Positions 15,501-24,222 of a stretch of DNA of 64,000 bases are shown here, in pieces. The notes beneath the pieces are model-generated. The model saw only the letters and a list, made by a program, of their open reading frames with translations, was not told the origin of the DNA and did no database searches. This DNA comes from Pigmentiphaga sp. H8 (GTDB lineage Bacteria; Pseudomonadota; Gammaproteobacteria; Burkholderiales; Burkholderiaceae_B), in assembly GCF_003854895.1 (NCBI RefSeq), contig NZ_CP033966.1:4588001-4652000 (forward strand). Direction: 5' to 3'. Each line of letters opens with the position of its first letter. The first letter of the stretch is position 1. The position numbers were made by a program, and so were the translations under genes.

Positions 15501-18307
15501 AGGCCGAGATCGGCAGCCTGGCCGATGCCCAGGCCGCCGTCCCGGCGCCCGCCGTGGCCGAGCGCTTCGAACCCTACGTGGTCGCGCGCAACGACGAACC
15601 CGAAGGCGTGCCGCTGCAGAACCTGCTGTCCCGCCGCCGCCACGCCGCGCGGGCGATCGAGATCAAGAACGCGCGCGAGCACAACCTGAAGAACGTGGAC
15701 GTCGAGATTCCGCGCAACACCTTCACGGTCATCACGGGGGTGTCGGGCTCGGGCAAGTCGACGCTGGCCTTCGACATCCTGTTCAACGAAGGACAGCGCC
15801 GCTACCTGGAATCGCTGAACGCGTATGCGCGGTCCATCGTCCAGCCCGCGGGCAAACCGGACGTGGACGCCATCTTCGGCATCCCGCCCACCGTGGCGAT
15901 CGAGCAGCGCACCAGCCGCGGCGGCCGCAAGTCGACCGTGGCCACGATGACCGAGACCCACCACTTCATGCGCCTCTTGTACATGAAGCTGGGCACCCAG
16001 TATTGCCCGAACTGCGACATCCCGGTCGAGCCCCAGACCTTCGACCTGATCGTCAGCCGCATCATGCGCGAGCTCAAGGGCCAGCACATCGGCGTGCTGG
16101 CGCCGCTGGTCAGCGCGCGCAAGGGCTATTACACCGACCTGGCCAAGTGGGCGTCGAACAAGGGCTACACCCATCTGCGCGTGGACGGCGCCTTTATCCC
16201 GACCGCCAAGTGGCCCCGGCTGGACCGCTTCAAGGAACATGACATCGACCTGCCGGTGGCCGACTTCGTCGTCGACCCGGCCAACGAGGCGGCGCTGCGG
16301 GCCGCCGTGCACGAGGCGCTGGAACACGGCCACGGCGTGATGAGCGTGGCCTGGCCACTGCAGAAGCTGCGCGTGGCGATGGCCAGCGGCGCCGAGGCGC
16401 CGGCGCCCGACCTGGAGCAGCGCGTGTTCTCGGTCAAGCGTGCCTGCCCCTCGTGCGGCCTGAGCTTTCCCGAGCCCGATCCGCGCATGTTCTCGTACAA
16501 CTCCAAGCACGGCTGGTGCCCGTCCTGCTTCGGCACGGGCCTCAAGCTGCAAGGCTTCGACGCCGAGCAGACCGGCGAGGAAACGGCCTGGAACGCCTGG
16601 TACGAAGGCGAGGCGCAGCCCTGCGGCGACTGCCACGGGCAGCGCCTGAACCGCAACGCGCTGGCGGTGCGCTGGCGCGACCGCTCCATCGCGCAGTTGT
16701 CGTCGCTGGCGGTGCGCGATGCCGGCGCCTTCTTCCGCGACCTGGAAACCGCGGGCCGCGAGGCTGACATCGCGCGGGACATCCTGGCCGAGCTGCGCAG
16801 CCGGCTGGAGTTCCTGGAGGAAGTCGGACTGGGCTACCTGGCGCTGGACCGCGCCGCGCCCACGCTGTCCGGCGGCGAGGCCCAGCGCATCCGCCTGGCC
16901 GCGCAACTGGGCTCGAACCTGCAGGGCGTCTGCTACGTGCTGGACGAGCCGACCATCGGCCTGCACCCGCGCGACAACCGCATCCTGCTGAACGCGCTGT
17001 CGCGGCTGGAAGGCAAGGGCAACACGCTGGTCGTGGTCGAGCACGACGAGGACACCATCCGGCGCGCCGCCCACGTGATCGACATCGGCCCGGGTGCCGG
17101 CGTGCGGGGCGGCACCGTCGTCGCCCAGGGCCGGGTGCAGGACATCATCGCCAACCCCGCGTCGCTGACCGGCAAGTACCTGGCCCATCCCCTGCAGCAT
17201 CCGCTCCAGCCCCGGCGCGCGATCAACGACGATACGCCGCGCATCGCGGTGCGCAAGGCGCGCCTGCACAACCTGCGCGACGTCGATGCCAGCTTCCCCG
17301 TCGGCCGGCTGACCGTCGTGACCGGCGTGTCGGGTTCGGGCAAGTCGACGCTGGCGCGCGACGTGCTGCTGGACAACCTGCAACGCCGCGTGGGCAAGGA
17401 CGCCGCCGAACAGAGCGGCTGGACCGGCTGCGCCGGCATCGACGGCTGGAAGGGCATCGACCGCGTGCTGGAGGTCGACCAGACCCCCATCGGCAAGACG
17501 CCGCGTTCCTGCCCCGCCACTTACGTCGGCTTCTGGGACACCATCCGCAAGCAGTTCGCCGACACGATGGAGGCGCGCATGCGCGGCTGGGCCGCCGGGC
17601 GCTTCAGCTTCAACACCGGCGAAGGCCGCTGCCCGGTCTGCGAGGGCCAGGGCATGCGCACCATCGAGATGAACTTCCTGCCGGACGTGAAGGTGCCCTG
17701 CGACGCCTGCAACGGCGCCCGCTTCAACCGCGAGACCCTGGCCGTGCACCTGCGCGGCAAGAGCGTGGGCGAAGTGCTGGCGATGGAGATCGACGACGCC
17801 GTCGAGTACTTCGCCGCCCATCCGTCCATCCTGAACCCGCTGCAACTGCTGCAAAGCGTGGGGCTGGGCTACCTGACGCTGGGCCAGCCCTCGCCCACGC
17901 TGTCGGGCGGCGAGGCGCAGCGCATCAAGCTGGTGACCGAGCTGGCCAAGGCCAGGCTGGACGAAGGCACGATGCGCACCGGCCGGGCCTACAAGGCGCC
18001 GCACACGCTGTACGTGCTGGACGAACCGACCGTGGGCCTGTCCATGGCGGACGTGGAAAAGCTGATACGCGTGCTGCACCGGCTGGTGGACGCCGGCAAC
18101 ACGGTGGTGGTGATCGAGCACAACCTGGACGTCATCGCCGAGGCCGACTGGCTGCTGGACATGGGCCCCGAGGGTGGCAACGAAGGCGGCCAGGTGGTCG
18201 TGCAGGGCACGCCCGAGCACGTCATGGCGCAGCGCGCGCGCTCGCACACCGGCCGGGTCCTGGCCGAGTTCATGGCGCCGCAGGAAGCGGCCGCCAAGGC
18301 GTCCTGA
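12518..18307 (+). CDS. double-length UvrA-like ABC ATPase (tandem UvrA)
   Basis: 1929-residue protein, twice the size of UvrA (about 940). It contains four Walker A motifs 'GVSGSGKS' near residues 47, 680, 1073 and 1602, four signature motifs (LSGGEVQRI, LSGGEAQRL, LSGGEAQRI, LSGGEAQRI) and four Walker B regions such as 'LDEPSIGLHPRD' and 'LDEPTVGLS'. CxxC pairs typical of UvrA zinc modules occur in both halves ('CPTCGGTG...CPDC' and 'CPVCEGQG...CDAC'). The domain content equals a UvrA dimer in one chain. UvrA finds helix-distorting DNA damage for UvrB, but whether this form does so or replaces uvrA is unknown. A GTG at 12506 is an alternative start. Confidence 0.92.
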   Translation: MSSAPISPDSPQETAAEPEIRVVGARQNNLKNLSLTIPTNELVVVTGVSGSGKSSLVFDTLYAEGQRRYVETFSPYARQFLDRMDKPQVDRIEGIPPAIAIDQTNPVRTSRSTVGTMTELNDHLKLLYARAGRLFCRQCARPVQKDTPDSIHASLARRSAQAGDPRLVVTFPVQVPANYSEDEIRGFLERQGYTRVHAKRKVGTGKNAVQLLDVVQDRFRFGNAERARVMEALDAGLRLGAGRVDVRVVDEEGKETALWKFSDEIHCADCDIAYSTPTPSSFSFNSPLGACEACRGFGRVIGVDYGLIIPDESKTLRGGAIRPWQTASYKECQDELVKYAARAGIPLDVPWRKLTDAQREWVLQGTPDWKGGNDAWKHQWYGVKRFFDWLETKAYKMHIRVLLSKYRAYTPCTACNGARLKPDSLLWRVGTKAEADQVLPESDGRYARFRPVNVSWGNATLTALPGLSIHDLMLLPIERVRTFCDALHFEGVMDAATELLLQEVRARLKFLCDVGLGYLTLDRQSRTLSGGEVQRINLTTALGTSLVNTLFVLDEPSIGLHPRDMNRIVEVMHRLRDAGNSLVVVEHDPQVMLAADRVIDIGPGPGERGGNIVFNGSPAQLRKAETLTGDYLSGRRHVAAPRPMPVNANTPRLIVEGAREHNLKNVTVEFPLGRLVCVTGVSGSGKSTLIQDVLYPALLKLKGKPTEAAGAHDRILGDDWIAEVVMVDQSPIGKTARSNPASYVGAFDGVRKLFAQARLSKERDYTAGMFSFNAGDGRCPTCGGTGFEHVEMQFLSDVYLRCPDCDGTRFRPEIREVTIERKGRAASISDVLEMTVTEALDFFEGERDIQYGLAPLADVGLEYVRLGQPVPTLSGGEAQRLKLAGHLAEAARSGISTIGAKLSKKGSLFLFDEPTTGLHFDDISRLMGAFRKLLAAGHTLVVIEHNLDVIRASDWLIDLGPEGGDAGGEVLATGTPQAIMDHPASHTGRALREYEAEIGSLADAQAAVPAPAVAERFEPYVVARNDEPEGVPLQNLLSRRRHAARAIEIKNAREHNLKNVDVEIPRNTFTVITGVSGSGKSTLAFDILFNEGQRRYLESLNAYARSIVQPAGKPDVDAIFGIPPTVAIEQRTSRGGRKSTVATMTETHHFMRLLYMKLGTQYCPNCDIPVEPQTFDLIVSRIMRELKGQHIGVLAPLVSARKGYYTDLAKWASNKGYTHLRVDGAFIPTAKWPRLDRFKEHDIDLPVADFVVDPANEAALRAAVHEALEHGHGVMSVAWPLQKLRVAMASGAEAPAPDLEQRVFSVKRACPSCGLSFPEPDPRMFSYNSKHGWCPSCFGTGLKLQGFDAEQTGEETAWNAWYEGEAQPCGDCHGQRLNRNALAVRWRDRSIAQLSSLAVRDAGAFFRDLETAGREADIARDILAELRSRLEFLEEVGLGYLALDRAAPTLSGGEAQRIRLAAQLGSNLQGVCYVLDEPTIGLHPRDNRILLNALSRLEGKGNTLVVVEHDEDTIRRAAHVIDIGPGAGVRGGTVVAQGRVQDIIANPASLTGKYLAHPLQHPLQPRRAINDDTPRIAVRKARLHNLRDVDASFPVGRLTVVTGVSGSGKSTLARDVLLDNLQRRVGKDAAEQSGWTGCAGIDGWKGIDRVLEVDQTPIGKTPRSCPATYVGFWDTIRKQFADTMEARMRGWAAGRFSFNTGEGRCPVCEGQGMRTIEMNFLPDVKVPCDACNGARFNRETLAVHLRGKSVGEVLAMEIDDAVEYFAAHPSILNPLQLLQSVGLGYLTLGQPSPTLSGGEAQRIKLVTELAKARLDEGTMRTGRAYKAPHTLYVLDEPTVGLSMADVEKLIRVLHRLVDAGNTVVVIEHNLDVIAEADWLLDMGPEGGNEGGQVVVQGTPEHVMAQRARSHTGRVLAEFMAPQEAAAKAS

Positions 18308-18309
18308 GC

Positions 18310-18936
18310 ATGCGGCCGCAGTTGATCGAGACCATCCGGGTCGAGCACGACGGGCGCATGCCGCTGCTGCCCTGGCACCTGGAGCGGCTGGGTGCCTCGT
18401 GTTCGGAACTGGCCTACCACTGGTCGGTGGACGCGGTGCAGCGGGCCATCGCCCGGGCCGCCGCCACGCTGCCCGAAGGCGCCGGCCACCGCATGCGCGT
18501 GCTGGTCGCGGACAACGGCGCCGTCGAGGTCGAGACCTCGCCGCTGCCGCCGCTGCCGTCCCGCCCCCGCGTGGCGCTGGCCGCCGAGCGCCTGGATTCG
18601 GGCACGGCGCTGCTGCGCCACAAAACCACGTGGCGCCCCTGGTACGAAAGCGCGGCGGCCTGGCTGGCCGGCCACCCCGACCACTTCGACCTGCTGTACC
18701 TGAACGAGCGCGACGAACTGTGCGAGGGCAGCCGCACCAACGCCTATCTGCTGCTGGACGGGCGCTGGGTCACGCCGCCGGTGTCCTGCGGCCTGTTGCC
18801 CGGCGTGCAGCGCGCCGCGCTGCTGGACGAGGAAAAGGTGGAAGAAGCCGTGGTGACGCGCGCCGACCTTGGCCGTGCGCGGGGGCTGCGGCTGTCCAAC
18901 GCCCTGCGCGGCTGGTTCGACGTGGTCCTGGACTAG
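18310..18936 (+). CDS. class IV aminotransferase family protein (PabC/IlvE fold)
   Basis: 208-residue PLP-dependent fold type IV protein, shorter than PabC (about 270). It has 'MPLLPWHLERL' at the N-terminus, the probable PLP lysine in 'LLRHKTTWRPWYE', and the cofactor-binding 'NERDELCEGSRTNAYLLLDGRWVTPPVSCGLLPGVQR'-type region that is the family hallmark. It may be an aminodeoxychorismate lyase-like enzyme of folate synthesis, but the shortness leaves this open. It begins two bases after the uvrA-like stop codon, so the two are cotranscribed; no functional link is obvious. Confidence 0.8.
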   Translation: MRPQLIETIRVEHDGRMPLLPWHLERLGASCSELAYHWSVDAVQRAIARAAATLPEGAGHRMRVLVADNGAVEVETSPLPPLPSRPRVALAAERLDSGTALLRHKTTWRPWYESAAAWLAGHPDHFDLLYLNERDELCEGSRTNAYLLLDGRWVTPPVSCGLLPGVQRAALLDEEKVEEAVVTRADLGRARGLRLSNALRGWFDVVLD

Positions 18937-18982
18937 GGCCTGTTCCCGCTAAAAGGAGCCTCGCACAGGCCGGGAATGGGCC

Positions 18983-19792
18983 CTAGCGTTCCGCCGGAAA
19001 CACCACCCGCAGCACCTCATGCGCCGCCGCCAGCCCCATGGCGGCGGTCACCGTGACCGCCGACCCGTAGCCCGCGCAGGACAGGCCCTGCGGCGCCCCG
19101 GCCGGCGCGTCCACGTCCTGGGTCCAGGCCGCCGGCAGCCGGGCGGGCTGGTCCACCCACAGGGCGCGTACCTTCATCTTGGGCACCCGGCGCGCCGGCT
19201 TGCCCGCGGCGGTCGATGCCTTGGGATAGCCGTGCTGGCGCCGGAGCTGGTTGCGGATCTTGGCCAGCAGCGCGTCGTTGACGGCTTCCGACAGATCGCC
19301 CGCGCGCAGCGCCAGCGGGTCCGTCTTGCCGCCCGCCCCGCCGCACACCACCAGCGGCGCACCGCTGCGCCTGACATGCAGGATCATCGCGATCTTGGCC
19401 GACACCTGGTCGGTGCAGTCCAGCACCACGCTGGCCTCGTCGGCCAGCAGCCGCGCGGCATTGCCGGGCTCGAGGAAATCGTCGACCAGGTTCAGCACGC
19501 ACCGCGGGGAGATGTCGCGGATGCGGTCGGCCATGGCCTCGACCTTGGACTGCCCCAGCGTGCGGCCCAGGGCGTGGACCTGGCGGTTGATGTTGGATTC
19601 GGCGATGTGGTCCAGGTCGATCAGCGTCAGCGTGCCGATGCCGCTGCGGGCCAGCGCCTCGGCCGCCCACGATCCCACTCCGCCCAGCCCCACCACGGTG
19701 GCGCGCGCCGCGCGCAACGCGTCCAGGGCGCCCGCCCCGTACAGGCGGTCCAGCCCGCCGAAGCGGCGCTCGGTGTCGAGGTCGCAGCTCAT
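18983..19792 (-). CDS. tcdA: tRNA threonylcarbamoyladenosine dehydratase
   Basis: 269-residue E1-like enzyme that uses ATP to cyclise t6A37 of tRNA to ct6A. The N-terminus 'RRFGGLDRLYGAGALDALR' and the adenylation fold 'VVGLGGVGSWAAEALARSGIGTLTLIDLDHI' are typical, followed by 'SNINRQ' and 'VLDCTDQVSAKIAMI'. Length matches TcdA/CsdL. Start is the ATG at 19792. Divergent from the MFS gene with a 187-base gap, in which I see no clear operator. Confidence 0.92.
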   Translation of the reverse strand: MSCDLDTERRFGGLDRLYGAGALDALRAARATVVGLGGVGSWAAEALARSGIGTLTLIDLDHIAESNINRQVHALGRTLGQSKVEAMADRIRDISPRCVLNLVDDFLEPGNAARLLADEASVVLDCTDQVSAKIAMILHVRRSGAPLVVCGGAGGKTDPLALRAGDLSEAVNDALLAKIRNQLRRQHGYPKASTAAGKPARRVPKMKVRALWVDQPARLPAAWTQDVDAPAGAPQGLSCAGYGSAVTVTAAMGLAAAHEVLRVVFPAER

Positions 19793-19979
19793 GACGGGAA
19801 CTCCGGGAGGGAAAGACGAGAAGACATGGAAACAGCCTGCCAGCGGCCGGAACGAAGACGGCTCCGATGTTAGCAGCCCGCCGGGCCGCCCTCTTCCCCG
19901 GCCCCCGGGGGTAGAATGGACCCCGCCATAAGAAACCGCCGCGAGACCACGGCGACATTTTTCCCGTTCGCTCCCCACC

Positions 19980-21212
19980 TTGCCTGCACCCACGCCGCGC
20001 CAGGACGCCCCCGCCCCCGAGCAGCCGCACGACGCGCCGCTCGACGACCGCGGTGTCGCCGTCTTCTGCACGCTGGCGATCCTGAGCCACATGGCGCTGA
20101 CCGGCGGCCGGGTGACCGTCTCGCTGGGCGCGCTGGCGCAGGGTGCCTCCAGCTTCACGGTGGGCGTGCTGATGGCGCTGTTCGCGCTGGTCCCCATGCT
20201 GCTGTCGGTCCACACCGGCCGCTGGGTCGATCACATCGGCGCGCGGCGCCCGCTGCGCATAGGCGTGAGCCTGCTGATCGCGGGCAACCTGCTGCCCTTC
20301 ATCGTGCCCGATACGCAGGTGCTGTTCCTGTCCAGCTGCCTGACCGGCATAGGCTGCATGGTGTGCCAGATCGCGGTGCAGAACGTCATGGGCATCCATG
20401 CCACGCCCGACCGGCGCATCCTGAATTTCTCGCGGCTGTCCCTGTCACTGTCGATCTCGGGCTTCGGCGGCCCGCTGGTGGCCGGCCTGTCCATCGACCA
20501 CCTGGGCGTGCGCTGGGCCTTCGGCGTGCTGCTGCTGTGCCAGCTGGGCGCCCTGGGATTGCTGCTGCGGCAGCAGCACCGGCTGCCGCGCGCCGCCAGC
20601 AACACCCGGCCCGCTTCGCGCGAACAGGTCAGCGACCTGCTGGCCAGCCCCATCCTGCGCCGCGTGCTGGTCGCCACGGCCCTGCTGTCGGGCGCCTGGG
20701 ACCTGAACTCTTTCATGGTGCCCATCTTCGGCGCCTCGATCGGCCTGTCGGCCACGACCATAGGCGTCATCCTGTCGGCCTTCGCCGTGGCCACCTTCGT
20801 CATCCGCATGCTGCTGCCGTGGATACAGCGGCGCCTGGCGCCCTGGACCCTGCTGCGCACCGCCATGTTCACCGCCAGCGCGGTCTACGTGCTGTATCCG
20901 TTCTTCCGCGACGTCCCCATCCTGATCATGCTGGCCTTCCTGCTGGGCCTGGCGCTGGGCAGCGGCCAGCCGAGCCTGCTGGCGCTGCTGCACGCGCACG
21001 CGCCGCCCGGCCGCGCCGCCGAGGCGCTGGGGCTGCGCATGGCGACCATCAACGGCGGCCAGTTCGTGCTGCCGCTGGCCTTCGGCAGCCTGAGCGCGCT
21101 GGCCGGCCTGGGACTGCCCTTCTGGACCGTGGCGGCCTGCCTGCTGGCGGGCGGCATCTTCAACCGCGCGCCCAAGCGGCCCGTGGCCGCGCGGCGCAGC
21201 GAGGCCAACTGA
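19980..21212 (+). CDS. MFS transporter, substrate unknown
   Basis: 410-residue inner-membrane protein with twelve predicted helices of the major facilitator superfamily. The loop motif 'GRWVDHIGARRPLRIG' after the second helix matches MFS motif A, and the second half begins after a cytoplasmic loop around 'ASREQVSDLLASPILRR'. No ATG is available before the first helix, so I used the TTG at 19980 (reading MPAPTPRQ); this start is uncertain. It is followed at once by chaC. Substrate cannot be told. Confidence 0.82.
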   Translation: MPAPTPRQDAPAPEQPHDAPLDDRGVAVFCTLAILSHMALTGGRVTVSLGALAQGASSFTVGVLMALFALVPMLLSVHTGRWVDHIGARRPLRIGVSLLIAGNLLPFIVPDTQVLFLSSCLTGIGCMVCQIAVQNVMGIHATPDRRILNFSRLSLSLSISGFGGPLVAGLSIDHLGVRWAFGVLLLCQLGALGLLLRQQHRLPRAASNTRPASREQVSDLLASPILRRVLVATALLSGAWDLNSFMVPIFGASIGLSATTIGVILSAFAVATFVIRMLLPWIQRRLAPWTLLRTAMFTASAVYVLYPFFRDVPILIMLAFLLGLALGSGQPSLLALLHAHAPPGRAAEALGLRMATINGGQFVLPLAFGSLSALAGLGLPFWTVAACLLAGGIFNRAPKRPVAARRSEAN

Positions 21213-21213
21213 C

Positions 21214-21858
21214 GTGTCCACCGATACGTTCCCGCCCGAATACCACCCGCTGCTGCTTACCGAAGCCCAGCGCCAGGCGTCCATCGACGCGGCCTTGAGC
21301 GCCTGGCGCCCGCGCGACGACGTCTGGGTGTACGCCTATGGCTCGCTCATCTGGAATGCCGGCTTTCCCTTGCAGGAACGGCGCCAGGCGGTCGTGCGCG
21401 GCTACCACCGTTCGCTGTGCCTGTGGTCGCGCATCAATCGCGGCACGTTGTCCGCGCCGGGACTGGTGTTCGGCCTGAACCGGGGCGGCAGTTGCCGCGG
21501 CTTCGCGCTGCGCATCGCCGCCGCCGACGTCCGGCCCGTCTTCGCCACCCTTTGGGAACGCGAAATGATGATGGGCTCCTACCTGCCCCGCTGGCTGCGC
21601 TGCCAGACCACCCAGGGCCCCGTCGACGCGCTGGCCTTCGTGATCGACCGGCGCGGCACGGGCTATGCCGGCGGCCTGCGGGAAACCGAACTGCTGGCGG
21701 CGATCCGCCAGGGCCACGGCCGCTACGGCGCCTGCGTGGACTACGTGCTGGACACCGCGCGGGCGCTGCGCACCCACGGAATACGCGACCGCGCGCTCGA
21801 ACGCCTCGCGCAATGCCTGGCCGCCACGGGCGGGGACGACGGCGGCAACCCGGTATAG
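21214..21858 (+). CDS. chaC: glutathione-specific gamma-glutamylcyclotransferase, ChaC type
   Basis: 214-residue cytosolic enzyme expected to degrade glutathione to 5-oxoproline and Cys-Gly. The hallmark 'VYAYGSLIWNAGF' loop is present, with 'VVRGYHRSLCLWS', the conserved acid in 'LWEREMMMGSYLPRW' and 'AGGLRETELLAAIRQGHG'. Start is GTG at 21214, two bases after the stop of the MFS gene, so it is translated from the same mRNA. Confidence 0.92.
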   Translation: MSTDTFPPEYHPLLLTEAQRQASIDAALSAWRPRDDVWVYAYGSLIWNAGFPLQERRQAVVRGYHRSLCLWSRINRGTLSAPGLVFGLNRGGSCRGFALRIAAADVRPVFATLWEREMMMGSYLPRWLRCQTTQGPVDALAFVIDRRGTGYAGGLRETELLAAIRQGHGRYGACVDYVLDTARALRTHGIRDRALERLAQCLAATGGDDGGNPV

Positions 21859-21889
21859 TGAGGGCTGGAGTCCTTTCTTTCCGCCGATC

Positions 21890-22525
21890 ATGTCCATCGC
21901 CGACATCCGCCAGATCTACCAGCAGGGCGCCTTGCTGGAAGCCGACGCCCCCGCCTCGCCGTTCGAATTGTTCGGAGCCTGGTTCGGCCGCGCCGTCGCC
22001 GACAAGCTGCCCGACCCCAACGCCATGGCGCTGGCCACCGTGGACGAACGCGGCCGCCCGGCCGCGCGTACGGTGCTGCTCAAGGGCTACGACGAACGCG
22101 GCTTCGTGTTCTACACCAACTACCGGTCTCGCAAGGGGCGAGACCTGGCTCATCTGCCCTATGCCAGCCTGCTGTTCTTCTGGCCCTTGCACGAACGGCA
22201 GATCCGCATCGAAGGCCGCGTGGAACTGGCCTCGGACCAGGAATCGGACACCTATTTCCACAGCCGGCCGCTGGCCTCGCGCATCGGGGCCTGGGCCTCG
22301 GACCAGAGCACCGAGATTCCCGACCGCGACGTGCTGCGGGCGCGCGAAGCCCAGTTGCTGGCCGAGCTGGGCGAGCATCCCCCCCGCCCCGCGCACTGGG
22401 GCGGATACCGCGTCGTGCCCGACGCCGTCGAATTCTGGCAGGGCCGGCCGTCCCGCCTGCACGACCGCCTGCTCTATCGCCCCCGGTCCGAAGGGGGCTG
22501 GCACATCGTGCGCCTGGCGCCATGA
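21890..22525 (+). CDS. pdxH: pyridoxamine 5'-phosphate oxidase
   Basis: 211-residue FMN enzyme that oxidises pyridoxine or pyridoxamine 5'-phosphate to pyridoxal 5'-phosphate. It has 'PNAMALATVDERGRPAARTVLLKGYDERGFVFYTNYRSRKG' with the FMN and substrate residues, 'RQIRIEGRVE', 'SRPLASRIGAWASDQS' and the C-terminal signature 'FWQGRPSRLHDRLLY...WHIVRLAP'. Length and start (MSIADIR) match the family. It lies 31 bases after chaC and ends 7 bases before the DUF72 gene. Confidence 0.96.
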   Translation: MSIADIRQIYQQGALLEADAPASPFELFGAWFGRAVADKLPDPNAMALATVDERGRPAARTVLLKGYDERGFVFYTNYRSRKGRDLAHLPYASLLFFWPLHERQIRIEGRVELASDQESDTYFHSRPLASRIGAWASDQSTEIPDRDVLRAREAQLLAELGEHPPRPAHWGGYRVVPDAVEFWQGRPSRLHDRLLYRPRSEGGWHIVRLAP

Positions 22526-22532
22526 CCGCCGC

Positions 22533-23618
22533 ATGATCCCGCAGGACCCGTCTTCCGATCCGGACGAGCCGGCGGACGGCGAGGACGGCGCACAGCGCTC
22601 GTTCTTCGGCGACGCGCCCGCCCCGAAGCCGGCCAAGGCCAAGAGCCGGGCCAAGACGATCCCGGCCGCCGAGCACCCCGACGCGCTGCGGCAGTTGGGC
22701 GCCGCGATGCCCGGGCAGTTGCACCTGGGCACCTCGTCGTGGGCCTTCGCCGGCTGGAACGGCATCGTCTACGGCGCCAAGGCCAGCGAATCGCTGCTGT
22801 CGCGCGAGGGCCTGCCCGCGTATTCCTCGCACCCCCTGCTCAACAGCGTCAGCCTGGACCGCACCTTCTACGCGCCCTTGACCGCCGAGCAGTACGCCCA
22901 TTACGCGCACCAGGTGCCCGTGGGCTTTCGTTTCGTCGTCAAGGCGCCCAACCTGGTAACCGATGCCGTGCTTCGCGACGATCGTGGCGCGCCGTCCGGG
23001 CCCAACCCCAGTTTCCTGGATCCGGTGCTGGCCACCGACCATTTCGTCACGCCCTGCCTGGAAGGCCTGGGCACCAAGGCGGGCCCGCTGGTATTCCAGT
23101 TCTCTCCGCTGCCGCCCGAGATCCTGGGCGACCCCGCCGGCTGGGTTGCCCGCCTGTCGGCCTTCCTGGCCGCGCTGCCGCCGCTGCCTGCCTCGCAGGG
23201 CCATGAACGCCCCTTCTACGCGGTGGAGTTCCGCGACCCGCAAGCGGTCACGCCGCGCATGATGAAGATGCTGGCGGAACGCGGCGTGCGCTACTGCGTG
23301 GCCATCCATGCGCGGATGCCGTCGGCGGCGCGCCAGATGCAAGCCGTGGCCGCGACCGGCCCCGGGCCACTGGTGGTGCGCTGGAGCCTGCTGGCGGGCC
23401 AGCGCTACGAAGCAGCCAAGGCACGCTTCTCGCCTTTCGACAAGATCCAGGTCCAGGACCCCGAGACACGGCGGGTCCTGGCCGAGGCCGCGCTGGCCGC
23501 CCACGCATCGGGCCAGCCGGCCTGGATCGTGGCCAACAACAAGGCCGAGGGCAGCGCCCCCCTGACGCTCGAGCTCCTGGCAAGGGAAATCGCGACACGC
23601 TCCGCGCCTCCCGGATAG
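22533..23618 (+). CDS. DUF72 family protein (TIM-barrel fold)
   Basis: 361-residue protein with the DUF72 start pattern 'LHLGTSSWAFAGWNGIVYG', then 'LDRTFYAPLTAEQYAHYAHQVPVGFRFVVKAP', 'GPLVFQFSPLP', 'PFYAVEFRDP' and the late 'WIVANNKAEGSAPLTLELLA' where the family has its conserved N-N-K/H-x-x-G region. The first 60 residues form a charged, low-complexity extension ('DPDEPADGEDGA', 'KPAKAKSRAKT'). The family is widespread but its function is not established. Confidence 0.88.
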   Translation: MIPQDPSSDPDEPADGEDGAQRSFFGDAPAPKPAKAKSRAKTIPAAEHPDALRQLGAAMPGQLHLGTSSWAFAGWNGIVYGAKASESLLSREGLPAYSSHPLLNSVSLDRTFYAPLTAEQYAHYAHQVPVGFRFVVKAPNLVTDAVLRDDRGAPSGPNPSFLDPVLATDHFVTPCLEGLGTKAGPLVFQFSPLPPEILGDPAGWVARLSAFLAALPPLPASQGHERPFYAVEFRDPQAVTPRMMKMLAERGVRYCVAIHARMPSAARQMQAVAATGPGPLVVRWSLLAGQRYEAAKARFSPFDKIQVQDPETRRVLAEAALAAHASGQPAWIVANNKAEGSAPLTLELLAREIATRSAPPG

Positions 23619-23683
23619 AATGAGGGTTTACAGCAACATCAGCCACGCCACCCGCACCCTGGGTGCGTCAGCCCTCCCCCTGG

Positions 23684-24199
23684 ATGCCCGCAGCTCTTCC
23701 GGATTTCGACTCCACCGCCTTCCGCTCCGCCCTGGGCCGCTTCGCCACCGGCGTGACGGTCGTCACCGCCATGGGCGCCGACGGACATCCCGTCGGCCTG
23801 ACGGTCAGTTCGTTCAATTCGGTGTCGCTGTCCCCGCCTCTGGTGTTGTGGAGCCTGTCGCTCACTTCCGGATCCCTGCCGGTGCTCGAAGCGGCCAGCC
23901 ACTACGCGGTGAACGTGCTGGCGGCCGACCAGATCGACGTCGCCCGGCGCTTCGCCACGCGCGGCCATCCGGCCGAGCGCTTCGCGCACGTCACCTGGCG
24001 GCCCAGCCGCCACGGCGCCCCGCTGATCGACGGCTGCACGGCCTGGTTCGAATGCTATAACCGCAGCAGGTATCGCGAAGGCGACCACTGCATCTTCGTC
24101 GGTGAAGTCGAGCACTGCGGCCACACCGACGCCATGCCGCTGGTGTTCCATGCCGGCGGCTTCGACCTGACACCGCAGCGGCCGCGCAAGGCCCCCTGA
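23684..24199 (+). CDS. flavin reductase family protein
   Basis: 171-residue FMN-binding split-barrel protein with 'FRSALGRFATGVTVVTAMG', 'GLTVSSFNSVSLSPPLVLWSLS', 'FAVNVL'-like 'YAVNVLAADQ' and 'GDHCIFVGEVEHC'. Such proteins supply reduced flavin to two-component monooxygenases or act as small oxidoreductases. No monooxygenase gene lies nearby, so its partner is unknown. I used the ATG at 23684; a GTG at 23663 is possible. Confidence 0.88.
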   Translation: MPAALPDFDSTAFRSALGRFATGVTVVTAMGADGHPVGLTVSSFNSVSLSPPLVLWSLSLTSGSLPVLEAASHYAVNVLAADQIDVARRFATRGHPAERFAHVTWRPSRHGAPLIDGCTAWFECYNRSRYREGDHCIFVGEVEHCGHTDAMPLVFHAGGFDLTPQRPRKAP

Positions 24200-24222
24200 A
24201 CCCCTTACCCGCCAGGCTTCCC

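Noticed and set aside
14099..18247. A 1382-codon open frame on the minus strand opposite the UvrA-like gene
   Set aside because: Its translation is low-complexity (Arg, Gly, His, Ala, Gln) as expected of antisense frames in GC-rich DNA, while the plus strand encodes four intact ATPase modules.
18937..18982. Terminator between the aminotransferase and tcdA genes
   Set aside because: GCCTGT/ACAGGC and TTCCCG/CGGGAA can pair, but the stems exclude each other and no T-run follows, so I could not support a terminator.
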